From contig CAZTBB010000061.1 in NCBI GenBank assembly GCA_964611755.1, positions 1 through 10,997 of the forward strand: a stretch of 10,997 bases of DNA, in the 5' to 3' direction. This document shows positions 1 to 6,404 of the stretch, piece after piece. Numbering within the stretch: the stretch's first letter is position 1; every line of letters begins with the position of its first letter. A program made the position numbers and the translations under genes. The notes beneath the pieces are model-generated. The model saw only the letters and a program-made list of their open reading frames with translations, was not told the origin of the DNA and made no database searches. Source of the DNA: CAZTBB01 sp964611755 (GTDB lineage Bacteria; Pseudomonadota; Alphaproteobacteria; Micavibrionales; Micavibrionaceae).

Positions 1-515
1 AATCGTTTATCGCGATAAATAAGCCCCTCTTTATAAAGCTGAACAAAAACCTTCTTAACCGCGGCGGAAAGCCCTTCATCCATGGTAAAACGCTCACGTG
101 TCCAATCAGGGGTTGTTCCCAGATGGCGTAGCTGATTAACAATTGTTCCGCCTGATTCTTCCTTCCACTCCCAGACTTTGTCCAGAAATGCCTCACGACC
201 TAAATCACGGCGTTTAATGCCTTGCTCATCCAATTGGCGCTCTACAACCATTTGCGTGGCAATACCTGCGTGATCCGTTCCCGGCTGCCACAGCGTTTCA
301 CGCCCATTCATACGGTTATAACGGACCAGAATATCTTGCAAGGTGTGATTGAGTGCATGCCCCATGTGCAAACTGCCTGTCACATTTGGCGGTGGCATCA
401 TCACGGTAAAAGGATCTTGCCCATGGGAATCATCCGCTTTAAAAGAGCCAGCCTCTTCCCAGCGTTTATAATGTTTTGCTTCTATTGTTTTTGTATCAAA
501 AGTTTTATCAAGCAT
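1..515 (-). CDS. valS: Valyl-tRNA synthetase, N-terminal part (cut by window edge)
   Basis: Charges tRNA-Val with valine in the cytoplasm (class Ia aminoacyl-tRNA synthetase). About 171 residues are visible, reading from the ATG at 515 leftwards; the rest lies outside the window. The start of the Rossmann catalytic domain is clear: PPPNVTGSLHMGHA at residues 41-54 holds the HIGH-type ATP-binding signature (HMGH, 50-53), followed by a GTDHAGIATQ segment typical of ValS and by a tryptophan-rich stretch (WEWKEESGG). The start is supported by a GGAT sequence 6 bases upstream of the ATG and by an N-terminus (MLDKTFD) of normal family form. It lies 74 bases downstream of popZ on the same strand and is probably co-transcribed with it. 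The KMSKS motif and the editing domain are not in view. Confidence 0.96.
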   Translation of the reverse strand, partial: MLDKTFDTKTIEAKHYKRWEEAGSFKADDSHGQDPFTVMMPPPNVTGSLHMGHALNHTLQDILVRYNRMNGRETLWQPGTDHAGIATQMVVERQLDEQGIKRRDLGREAFLDKVWEWKEESGGTIVNQLRHLGTTPDWTRERFTMDEGLSAAVKKVFVQLYKEGLIYRDKR

Positions 516-589
516 TTTAAATCCATCTCAGTCTAAGCCTAAGGGATCATAAGGGTTTTAAGGATAAAGGCAAGGGATTAGATGGCTAT

Positions 590-1174
590 TTAAATATCTT
601 CTGTGCGCTTGGCAATACGCTCTAATTCTTCGCGTACAAGACGTTCAATCATATTAGGCAGATTCTTATCAAGCCATGTTTGTAAAAGTGGACGAAGCTC
701 ACTTCTTACAATTTCTTCAACAGTGACGCCGCCCGGCTCAATGGCTGTTTTGCGGGCAAGCTCGCTAAACCCATCCAAAACGGCATTCTCGGTACGATCT
801 TTGATTAAGTTATCTTCAATGATAGTGGGAGAAACCGGCGCTTCCGCAACTTCTGGCTCAGGGACAGGCTCTGGGTCCGACGCAACATCCTCTTCAACAG
901 GCTCCGGCGCGACATCTTCTTCAACCTTTTCGGTCAATTCAATCACATCTTCTTCCGGTTCTTCTTCAATAGGCTCAGGCTCAGGCTCAGGTTCAGGTTC
1001 CGACACGGCTACCTCTTCAGCAGATTCCGGCTCAGGCTCAGCAGGGGCGTCTTCGACAGCCGCCTCTTCTGGTGCATCACCACCATCTTCATCATCATCG
1101 GAAATAATTTGGCGTATTGAAGCCAGTATTTCTTCTATCGATGGTTCCTGATCTGTATCTTGATCTTCAGACAT
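590..1174 (-). CDS. popZ: Polar organising protein PopZ (DUF2497 family)
   Basis: In Caulobacter this family forms a polymeric matrix at the cell pole that anchors the chromosome origin through ParB and recruits cell-cycle regulators. The 194-residue protein has the three-part family layout. A short N-terminal helix carries the signature EEILASIRQIISDD (about 14-27). A long disordered linker rich in Pro, Glu and Asp (about 28-120) includes an EPEPEPEPEP run. The C-terminal helical oligomerisation region (152-194) has the hallmark pattern LRPLLQTWLDKNLP followed by IERLVREELERI. Length is close to Caulobacter PopZ (177). A GGA sequence lies 5 bases upstream of the ATG at 1174. Its place directly upstream of valS is the usual alphaproteobacterial arrangement. 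An overlapping open frame on the opposite strand is a serine-rich shadow of the acidic linker. Confidence 0.93.
   Translation of the reverse strand: MSEDQDTDQEPSIEEILASIRQIISDDDEDGGDAPEEAAVEDAPAEPEPESAEEVAVSEPEPEPEPEPIEEEPEEDVIELTEKVEEDVAPEPVEEDVASDPEPVPEPEVAEAPVSPTIIEDNLIKDRTENAVLDGFSELARKTAIEPGGVTVEEIVRSELRPLLQTWLDKNLPNMIERLVREELERIAKRTEDI
971..1000. repeat. Hexanucleotide tandem repeat inside popZ
   Basis: Five adjacent 6-base units (AGGCTC three times, then AGGTTC twice) encode the Glu-Pro run of the PopZ linker on the minus strand. The two last units differ by one base that keeps the amino acids. More imperfect GGCTCA units occur nearby at about 1029-1041. Such a run can gain or lose units by slippage without breaking the frame, changing linker length. 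Confidence 0.8.
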
Positions 1175-1233
1175 AATTTTCCAAGCTTAAAGCCACATTA
1201 CAACTTTTTCAGTGTGTTACAATAAAACAACGA

Positions 1234-1239
1234 TGTCAA
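1234..1239 (-). promoter_or_regulatory. Candidate -35 box upstream of popZ
   Basis: On the minus strand a perfect TTGACA occurs about 60 bases before the popZ start. No convincing TATAAT-like box lies 16-18 bases downstream (the sequence there is CACACT-like), so this is only a candidate for separate transcription of popZ-valS from the 150-base gap behind the methyltransferase gene. Confidence 0.22.
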
Positions 1240-1247
1240 AGCCCCCC

Positions 1248-1300
1248 ATGCCTATTTGCTCTACACTATCCACATAAGAAAAATAAAAATATGCCTATTT
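1248..1300. repeat. 10-base direct repeat in the methyltransferase-popZ gap
   Basis: ATGCCTATTT occurs at 1248-1257 and again at 1291-1300, 43 bases apart start to start, each followed shortly by TGC. The copies are short enough to be chance in AT-rich DNA. They lie in the place where many Alphaproteobacteria carry tolC. Confidence 0.45.
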
Positions 1301-1302
1301 TT
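1279..1302 (-). terminator. Weak terminator-like hairpin behind the methyltransferase gene
   Basis: A 7-base inverted repeat (1285-1291 and 1296-1302) with a 4-base loop is followed, on the minus strand, by a T-rich tract down to 1279. It lies 23 bases after the stop of the methyltransferase gene. The stem contains only A-T pairs, so as an intrinsic terminator it would be weak. Confidence 0.25.
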
Positions 1303-1324
1303 GCAATCAGGATTTTTAAGAGAA

Positions 1325-1987
1325 TTAGAATTTAAAGGACTGACCAGGCTCAAAACCAGGAAGGTAGTGTGCGCTGGCACTAAATAGATTATACGTTGAA
1401 AACTGACCATCGCCAAGACTTTCGACAAGCGTCACTTTTCCTAGAACATCGTCTTTATTTTTGACAATAGTAATTAGACGACCATGCGGTGCAAGCTGAT
1501 CAACCAATTCATGCGGAATCTCAGACACAGCACCATTTACAAGTATTAGTCGATATGGCGCACTCTTAAGATATCCTTGGTCTAAATTCCCCTCATGGCC
1601 AAAAATATTCACACAATCCAACTTGTCCCATATGCCTTGCGCCTTCTTTAAAAGGTCCGAATCACTCTCTACGGAAACAACAGTTGTAACAATCGATGAG
1701 AGAATAGCCGATGCGTAACCGGTTCCTGCACCAGCTTCTAAAACACAATCATCTTGCTGTACTTCCAATGCCTGTATCATGCGCGCTTGTGTTGTAGGGT
1801 CAAGCATCATGCGCCCATGGCCAATTGCCATTTCCTCATCATTACAGGCTATTTTTTGCAAACCATCATCTACGAATAACTCGCGCGGCGTATTCTCAAA
1901 AGCCTGTAAAAGAGCAGGGTCAACCACGCCAGAGGGGTGGATTTGTCCATCAACCATATTTTTTCGTGCAGCGGTAAAATCAAACAT
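1325..1987 (-). CDS. Protein-L-isoaspartate O-methyltransferase family protein
   Basis: A 220-residue cytoplasmic SAM-dependent methyltransferase of the Pcm family (COG2518 type). Canonical members repair isoaspartyl residues in damaged proteins. The SAM-binding motif I is clear at residues 82-96 (VLEAGAGTGYASAIL), followed by an acidic residue at the end of strand 2 (VSVES) and the post-motif region YRLILVNGAVSEIP. The N-terminus (FTAARKNMVDGQIHPSGV) matches the branch common in Alphaproteobacteria. The GHGQTISQP segment of true Pcm enzymes is here GHGRMMLDP (56-64), so the substrate may not be isoaspartate. The ATG at 1987 has only a weak upstream GAAG. It lies 150 bases upstream of popZ on the same strand; the tolC gene often found between these two is absent. 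Confidence 0.85.
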   Translation of the reverse strand: MFDFTAARKNMVDGQIHPSGVVDPALLQAFENTPRELFVDDGLQKIACNDEEMAIGHGRMMLDPTTQARMIQALEVQQDDCVLEAGAGTGYASAILSSIVTTVVSVESDSDLLKKAQGIWDKLDCVNIFGHEGNLDQGYLKSAPYRLILVNGAVSEIPHELVDQLAPHGRLITIVKNKDDVLGKVTLVESLGDGQFSTYNLFSASAHYLPGFEPGQSFKF

Positions 1988-2106
1988 AACGCTTCAGATC
2001 ATAATCATGTTTAAAAAATCTTGATAGAGGAAAAAACAGAAATCATTGCTTTTCTTCCCCAATTATTCTATGTGTCTTTGAGTTGTTCCTGACCAACACA
2101 TCAAAT

Positions 2107-2180
2107 GGCGCGGTGGCCGAGTGGTTAGGCAGCGGATTGCAAATCCGTGTACACCGGTTCGACTCCGGTCCGTGCCTCCA
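2107..2180 (+). tRNA. tRNA-Cys (anticodon GCA)
   Basis: A complete 74-base cloverleaf. The acceptor stem GGCGCGG pairs with CCGTGCC with one G-T pair. The anticodon stem GCGGA/TCCGT encloses the loop TTGCAAA, giving anticodon GCA. The T arm CCGG-TTCGACT-CCGG is intact, the discriminator base is T (usual for tRNA-Cys), and CCA is encoded. A run of five Ts follows at 2182-2186. It is divergent from the methyltransferase gene and converges on the 432-residue gene, whose stop is only 13 bases away. An upstream promoter was not convincing (TTGCTT at 2046 and TATGTG at 2069 are the best pair). Confidence 0.97.
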
Positions 2181-2193
2181 ATTTTTCTTAAAC

Positions 2194-3492
2194 CTACCCA
2201 CGTGAATTTAAAGGATCAAATACACCAGCCTGCGCGGCGGGTATCTCATCAACGGATGGGCTATCATCAAACGCATGGCGGCTAAAACCTGCCCGCTCTT
2301 CCCCAACAAGATCAAAGACGGCTTCTAATTGACGGCGATAAAAAGCCTCCCCTGCTCCGTTTACCTGCTTAACATCAGGGCCCAGAATATGTTCATGCAA
2401 GAAAGAAAGCGCAGCAGCATCTACTTCGCTTGAGTTTTTACCCGAATATTTTGTCCATCTAGCATCTTTTCCCTTTAGCCCGTAAGCCGTATTAAAATCA
2501 CGTGTAGCCAACATCATCGGGATTACAACTTCCGGGAAGGTGCGATCAACGGATACAAAGTTATTATACGGACGTTTTGCCGGAAAGCCTGTTCCATTTT
2601 TATTGCAATCGGCTCCATTGCCCTTACCATCCAAATCCAATGACATGGCGGACGAATCATAAAGGCTTTCAAAAAAGTTCTTATTCCAGGCATGCGCCGA
2701 TGCTTTTTGGATGACCTTCAAAATAAGGTCGTGCTTATGGCACACCTCATAAACAGCCAAAAGCTTTTCTCTGGCCTGTTCTTTCAATGCCGCTTTTTCT
2801 TTCTTGGATTTACCGGGCTTATAAGCCTCCACCCATTTCACAAAATCCAGAACCGTATCAACATCAATCGGATTATCAATTGCCCCCGCTGACCGAATAA
2901 GCTTGGCGCCATCTCTTACATGGCGCGCTGCATCTTTTGCGGACAGATCTCCATTTTCAAAATTATTGACAAAAGCCGCATGGATCTCCGGCCTATCTTT
3001 TAGCATTTCACCAAGGATACGAAGATGTGGATTCACGCGCCCCTGATTATCAATCATGCCATGAAGGCATACACCGGCTGTACTGAGTGGGACGCCATTT
3101 TGATCAAGAATTTGTTGAATATTGCCATCCTTATCAAAATACTCTCCGCGCGCCTTCATAATAATTTGGCGCACATGTTCTTCACTCTCATGCTGGCCTT
3201 TGCTCAATGATGTAACATCCTGCATACGGAGACGATCAAAGATAGCCTGCGCATTTTCATGGCGGCCTTTCACGTAAGGGTGCTCCGGTCCAAATTTATA
3301 AATATCATAGACTTCCGAAAGCAGCGCATAAAGATCAAGGCCTTCATGATGCTTTGGTAAAGATGCTTTTAATTGATCTGATAAATCACCACGAGCGGCT
3401 CCATTAAAACCATCTTGATAGCTCTGCAATCCATTAGGAATACTGCTGGGCACAACCGGGTGTGCATAAGGGACTTTGGGCACATACGCCAT
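2194..3492 (-). CDS. Hypothetical protein, 432 residues, unrecognised family
   Basis: I do not recognise this protein. It has no signal peptide and no membrane segment, so it is probably cytoplasmic. The N-terminus is proline-rich (about 3-20). The rest appears mostly helical and soluble, with a lysine/glutamate-rich helix at about 226-243 (KPGKSKKEKAALKEQAREK) and paired acidic-glycine stretches (FDKDGNI at 119-125 and DLDGKGNG at 286-293) that look like calcium-loop fragments but lack the helix context of true EF-hands. The C-terminus is acidic and probably flexible. The start at 3492 is backed by GGGA 8 bases upstream. It is transcribed divergently from the three-gene nuclease-like operon and ends beside the tRNA-Cys. 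Codon use looks like that of its neighbours, and the frame is intact over its full length, so it is a real gene. Confidence 0.85.
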   Translation of the reverse strand: MAYVPKVPYAHPVVPSSIPNGLQSYQDGFNGAARGDLSDQLKASLPKHHEGLDLYALLSEVYDIYKFGPEHPYVKGRHENAQAIFDRLRMQDVTSLSKGQHESEEHVRQIIMKARGEYFDKDGNIQQILDQNGVPLSTAGVCLHGMIDNQGRVNPHLRILGEMLKDRPEIHAAFVNNFENGDLSAKDAARHVRDGAKLIRSAGAIDNPIDVDTVLDFVKWVEAYKPGKSKKEKAALKEQAREKLLAVYEVCHKHDLILKVIQKASAHAWNKNFFESLYDSSAMSLDLDGKGNGADCNKNGTGFPAKRPYNNFVSVDRTFPEVVIPMMLATRDFNTAYGLKGKDARWTKYSGKNSSEVDAAALSFLHEHILGPDVKQVNGAGEAFYRRQLEAVFDLVGEERAGFSRHAFDDSPSVDEIPAAQAGVFDPLNSRG

Positions 3493-3500
3493 AACTTAAT

Positions 3501-3504
3501 TCCC
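3501..3504 (-). promoter_or_regulatory. Ribosome binding site of the 432-residue gene
   Basis: On the minus strand GGGA lies 8 bases before the ATG at 3492, supporting that start. Confidence 0.5.
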
Positions 3505-3607
3505 ACTTCTCCGTTCACTCGTTCCTATCCATAGCAGGTGTTCGTTCTTAGAATCAAGGCCTGCATCTTTCAAAGTGCAAATTATGTGAAATTTTTCGTT
3601 TTTTGCC

Positions 3608-3624
3608 TTGCAATAATATTACAA
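3608..3624. repeat. Imperfect palindrome, possible operator
   Basis: TTGCAATA and TATTACAA flank a central A, matching as inverted 8-base arms with one mismatch. It sits about 56 bases upstream of the candidate -35 box of the operon and 116 bases upstream of the start of the divergent gene. A dimeric regulator could bind here, but AT-rich palindromes of this size also arise by chance. Confidence 0.3.
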
Positions 3625-3679
3625 CTCTTTAATGTCGATTTTGCGCAGACAGGGAGAACGGAATTAATGCCCTGCTGGC

Positions 3680-3709
3680 TTGAACGGTTTAATATTTGAG
3701 TTTGATAAT
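3680..3709 (+). promoter_or_regulatory. Candidate sigma70 promoter of the three-gene operon
   Basis: TTGAAC at 3680-3685 (four of six bases of the -35 consensus) and GATAAT at 3704-3709 (five of six of the -10 consensus) are separated by 18 bases. Transcription would start near 3716 and leave a leader of about 93 bases before the ATG at 3809. This is the best pair in the region. Confidence 0.4.
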
Positions 3710-3794
3710 TATATTTCACTCCCAATGTATTTTTTAGCCGTGTAAGGAAAATCTGCGCATTAACTTATATATTGCAACAGATTGAAATGTCCTT

Positions 3795-3801
3795 GGGAGG
3801 G
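3795..3801 (+). promoter_or_regulatory. Strong ribosome binding site that fixes the start at 3809
   Basis: GGGAGGG ends 7 bases before the ATG at 3809. A TTG at 3782 in the same frame would add nine residues, but the Shine-Dalgarno sequence would then lie inside the gene, so 3809 is the better start. Confidence 0.8.
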
Positions 3802-3808
3802 ACAGATC

Positions 3809-6376
3809 ATGGAAACGGCACTAAACGCAAGCGCAAGCAAAATGACGCCTAGCCCGGGCAATCCTGGGCCATTATATGAAGGCGACCTCATTAATAATAT
3901 AAAATTTTATTACCCTGAGCCCGAATGGGATACACCTGATTTTAGGATGATGTCCCAAAATGCCGAATGGGTCACAAGTACCGCATCACGATTTACCGGT
4001 GCTTATCAAAGAAAAGGATTTATGGTTGCTCCCGTGTCAACAGATTGGCTCGGGATTTATTTTGTCAATCGCTACAAGGATAAGATCATTGAAAATTCCC
4101 TTGCCAAGATGGGGAAAGAATTCAATGAAGGCTTCCTGACGCAGCAGCGCATGGTCGATGTCCTGCCGCCGGAGATTTATCAAAATGATCTCATTGCCCG
4201 CAATATGGAGTTGCAGAAAAATGCAGGCGAGCGCATAAGGCGTCATACGGTGGGTGAAAATTTGGCGCTTCTCCTTCCTGCTCATAAGGAAGGTTTTATT
4301 CGCAATCAAGCCTCCATGCATGCGCTCACACTTGGCCTTAATCGTGAGGATTGGTGTTTTGAGATATTTGATTACGGTCCGCGCTTGCATCTGGAAGTTA
4401 CCGATATGTTCTCATATGGCCCAAAATCCTATTCCAGATTGGGAGCGCTAGAACAGGCCGTTAGCGTTCCAATGCGTTATGGTCATCCATTCCCGCTTAT
4501 ACATCGCAAGAACATTAATATGAATGTCCGCGATATTTATGGCCGACCAATCGGGCCACGTGATGAATTACACGAAGATGTGAAAGCGTTATTTGACCTC
4601 GTGGATAATGGATTGCGGGCTGAAAGTACAGCAGCGCTTGTCCTGCAGCGCATGATGTATGATCAATGGATGCTACATGGAACTGGCCCAATCAATCCTG
4701 ATTGGGCACATCCGGATGTCAAAGCGCATTACAATGATAAAAAAGAAGTTCAGGCCATGAAGGAACTCACCGAAGCCACAATGGACTGGATGGCGGAGAA
4801 TTGTGATTGGCCAACCTTACATGCAGCCCTTGAAAATGATGTTGGCGAGTCATTATCCGATTTTTGGGATGCCCATATCGCCCCGCGCAAGGATCCGAAT
4901 ATTACGACTGACAAAAAAGCTGACATGGACAAAAACATGCGGGAGATGTTGTTTAGCTATTTGCCGCGCGGCGGCTGGGAGGGGCATCCTGTTTATGCTA
5001 GCAAAATTAAAACGCGCCGCGATAAAACAAAACTGTCTTCAAAATGGCGTGGCCCTTCACCAAGAGCGACAGTTGGATCCCACCACAATGCATTTGCTCC
5101 GCAATATGCACCAAAAATGTTTAATGATGATCATCGCGGTGGCTTTATGTCCCTTGGGCGCACAGATGGCAAACGTGCAGAAATTGATCCGGCCAACATG
5201 ACCGTCGAACAGGCTGCCGCGCTTGGGGCCCTTTATGCACAAAAAGAATATCTCCCCCCATTGGAAGCACCGCGAACGCTTTTATATCTGGGCGATCCGA
5301 AAAGTGGTATGCGCGCTGCAAAATGGATGCATGAAAATGGCGTGGCTGACTTTACCGAGCCGAAAGATGATTTGTTTTCTGATGCCAAAAAACGCCGCTT
5401 CTCGGAAGTAACGGCTGATGCTGCTGAAGATTACGAAAAAGCTATACTGCGCTTACTGGATAATAAGCCAGCCCATAAAGAATGGCGTGAAACGTACGGC
5501 ATCGGTAATATTGTTGGTCTTGATTTTGCCTCAAACACAATTGGTGAGCTTGGAAAGACACGAGAAGCTTTGAATGCTGAGCGAAGGGAGGCTTTTGCGG
5601 CTCCCGGTGGAAATCGTCTGTCTGATGTTCCCTCTGTGATTAATATGCGGGGCATTGACCATCTTTATGATGGTGTCATTTTACCCGCAGGCCCTCTGAC
5701 AACAGAAACGCAATACCGCTATCTCGTTCATGCTCTTCAAGCCATGCTAGGGCAAACAGAACGCGATTATTCGGGCGGGCAATTCCGCTCACGTATATTC
5801 TATGATGAAACCAATGGCCGCGAGCCCCCTCGCGAGCTCGATCTGGCCGATATAATTTTACTTCTGACGCATAATGTAAGCCGTGATCTGGATAGCCCCT
5901 CGCCCGTTGGCAATCGCTGGGCTGTTTTATCTGCCATGCGTGCCATGCACATTCTGGAGATGTCGCCCGTTATTGATGTTGGCCGCCTCAATCATACGAT
6001 CAAACGTGATGCCTTTACGGGGGGTGAGCGCAAAAGCAATATCATTGATTGGACACAAGTCGCAGCCGAACATCCCGAGCTTTTGGCCTTCATTAATGAT
6101 GAGCCTGAGAAACTAAAAGCTGTGCGCGCTATTTATGATGATTTGATGCTGAGAGATTATTCATCCATTCAGGCCGACACCGGGATTTTACCACCTGTAC
6201 GTGGCAAGCTTTTGGTTAAGGGTGCAGGCTTCTTGGGCTTAGATGATTTTGAAGGTCTTCCTGAACGCTACCGCGATGCCAAAAAGTGGCATGACAATAT
6301 CGGGCATAAAATTAACTGGAATACAGTCAATCAAAATACGCTTGGCATTACAGGCCCCAATATTGAGAGCGCTTAG
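3809..6376 (+). CDS. Large protein with possible tandem exonuclease I C-terminal-like regions (855 residues)
   Basis: First gene of the operon; no signal peptide or membrane segment. No family is obvious, but two stretches carry ordered landmarks resembling the non-catalytic C-terminal part of exodeoxyribonuclease I (SbcB). Stretch 1: HALTLGLNREDWCFEIFDYG (171-190) for the family's 'PL.WHP.NRN...DL' strand pair, PLIHRKN (229-235) for 'KLVHINK', EDVKALFDLVDNGLR (256-270) for the 'L..LREN..VR' helix, and DKNMREMLFSYLPR (374-387) for 'DKRIEKLLFNYRAR'. Stretch 2: AEIDPANMTVEQAAAL (457-472), YEKAILRLLDNKPAHKEW (542-559), IDHLYDGVI (616-624) for 'VDAQLYNGF', and DLADIILLLTHNVSR (678-692) ending in RW (703-704). 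These alignments are by eye from memory. The DEDD catalytic motifs are not seen, so it would be a binding or scaffold subunit. It could equally be an unrelated novel family. The next gene starts 28 bases on. Confidence 0.85.
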   Translation: METALNASASKMTPSPGNPGPLYEGDLINNIKFYYPEPEWDTPDFRMMSQNAEWVTSTASRFTGAYQRKGFMVAPVSTDWLGIYFVNRYKDKIIENSLAKMGKEFNEGFLTQQRMVDVLPPEIYQNDLIARNMELQKNAGERIRRHTVGENLALLLPAHKEGFIRNQASMHALTLGLNREDWCFEIFDYGPRLHLEVTDMFSYGPKSYSRLGALEQAVSVPMRYGHPFPLIHRKNINMNVRDIYGRPIGPRDELHEDVKALFDLVDNGLRAESTAALVLQRMMYDQWMLHGTGPINPDWAHPDVKAHYNDKKEVQAMKELTEATMDWMAENCDWPTLHAALENDVGESLSDFWDAHIAPRKDPNITTDKKADMDKNMREMLFSYLPRGGWEGHPVYASKIKTRRDKTKLSSKWRGPSPRATVGSHHNAFAPQYAPKMFNDDHRGGFMSLGRTDGKRAEIDPANMTVEQAAALGALYAQKEYLPPLEAPRTLLYLGDPKSGMRAAKWMHENGVADFTEPKDDLFSDAKKRRFSEVTADAAEDYEKAILRLLDNKPAHKEWRETYGIGNIVGLDFASNTIGELGKTREALNAERREAFAAPGGNRLSDVPSVINMRGIDHLYDGVILPAGPLTTETQYRYLVHALQAMLGQTERDYSGGQFRSRIFYDETNGREPPRELDLADIILLLTHNVSRDLDSPSPVGNRWAVLSAMRAMHILEMSPVIDVGRLNHTIKRDAFTGGERKSNIIDWTQVAAEHPELLAFINDEPEKLKAVRAIYDDLMLRDYSSIQADTGILPPVRGKLLVKGAGFLGLDDFEGLPERYRDAKKWHDNIGHKINWNTVNQNTLGITGPNIESA

Positions 6377-6404
6377 ATCAAGATAATATTAGAGTTATAG
6401 AACG

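Larger units (their letters stand above)
3493..3808. other. Divergent intergenic region (316 bases)
   Basis: AT-rich region between the 432-residue gene (minus) and the large operon (plus), without a convincing open frame. It contains the leader and ribosome binding sites of both genes, an imperfect palindrome at 3608-3624 and a sigma70-like promoter at 3680-3709 for the operon. I found no clear paired boxes for the minus-strand gene, no riboswitch-like fold and no recognisable small RNA. Confidence 0.7.

Noticed and set aside
222..536. Plus-strand open frame of 104 codons
   Set aside because: It lies antisense to valS, whose HMGH and GTDHAG motifs show the true frame.
603..1151. Plus-strand open frame of 182 codons rich in Ser and Gly
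   Set aside because: It is the antisense shadow of the acidic, repetitive PopZ linker and lies wholly inside popZ, which has clear family motifs.
2182..2193. Intrinsic terminator for tRNA-Cys
   Set aside because: There is a run of five Ts but no separate hairpin before it other than the tRNA itself.
2614..2637. EF-hand-like loop DLDGKGNG in the 432-residue protein
   Set aside because: The loop lacks the full DxDxDGxxxxxE spacing and the flanking helices of an EF-hand.
3782..3808. TTG start adding nine residues to the first operon protein
   Set aside because: A strong GGGAGGG ribosome binding site lies inside this stretch at the right distance from the ATG at 3809, and nothing suitable precedes the TTG.
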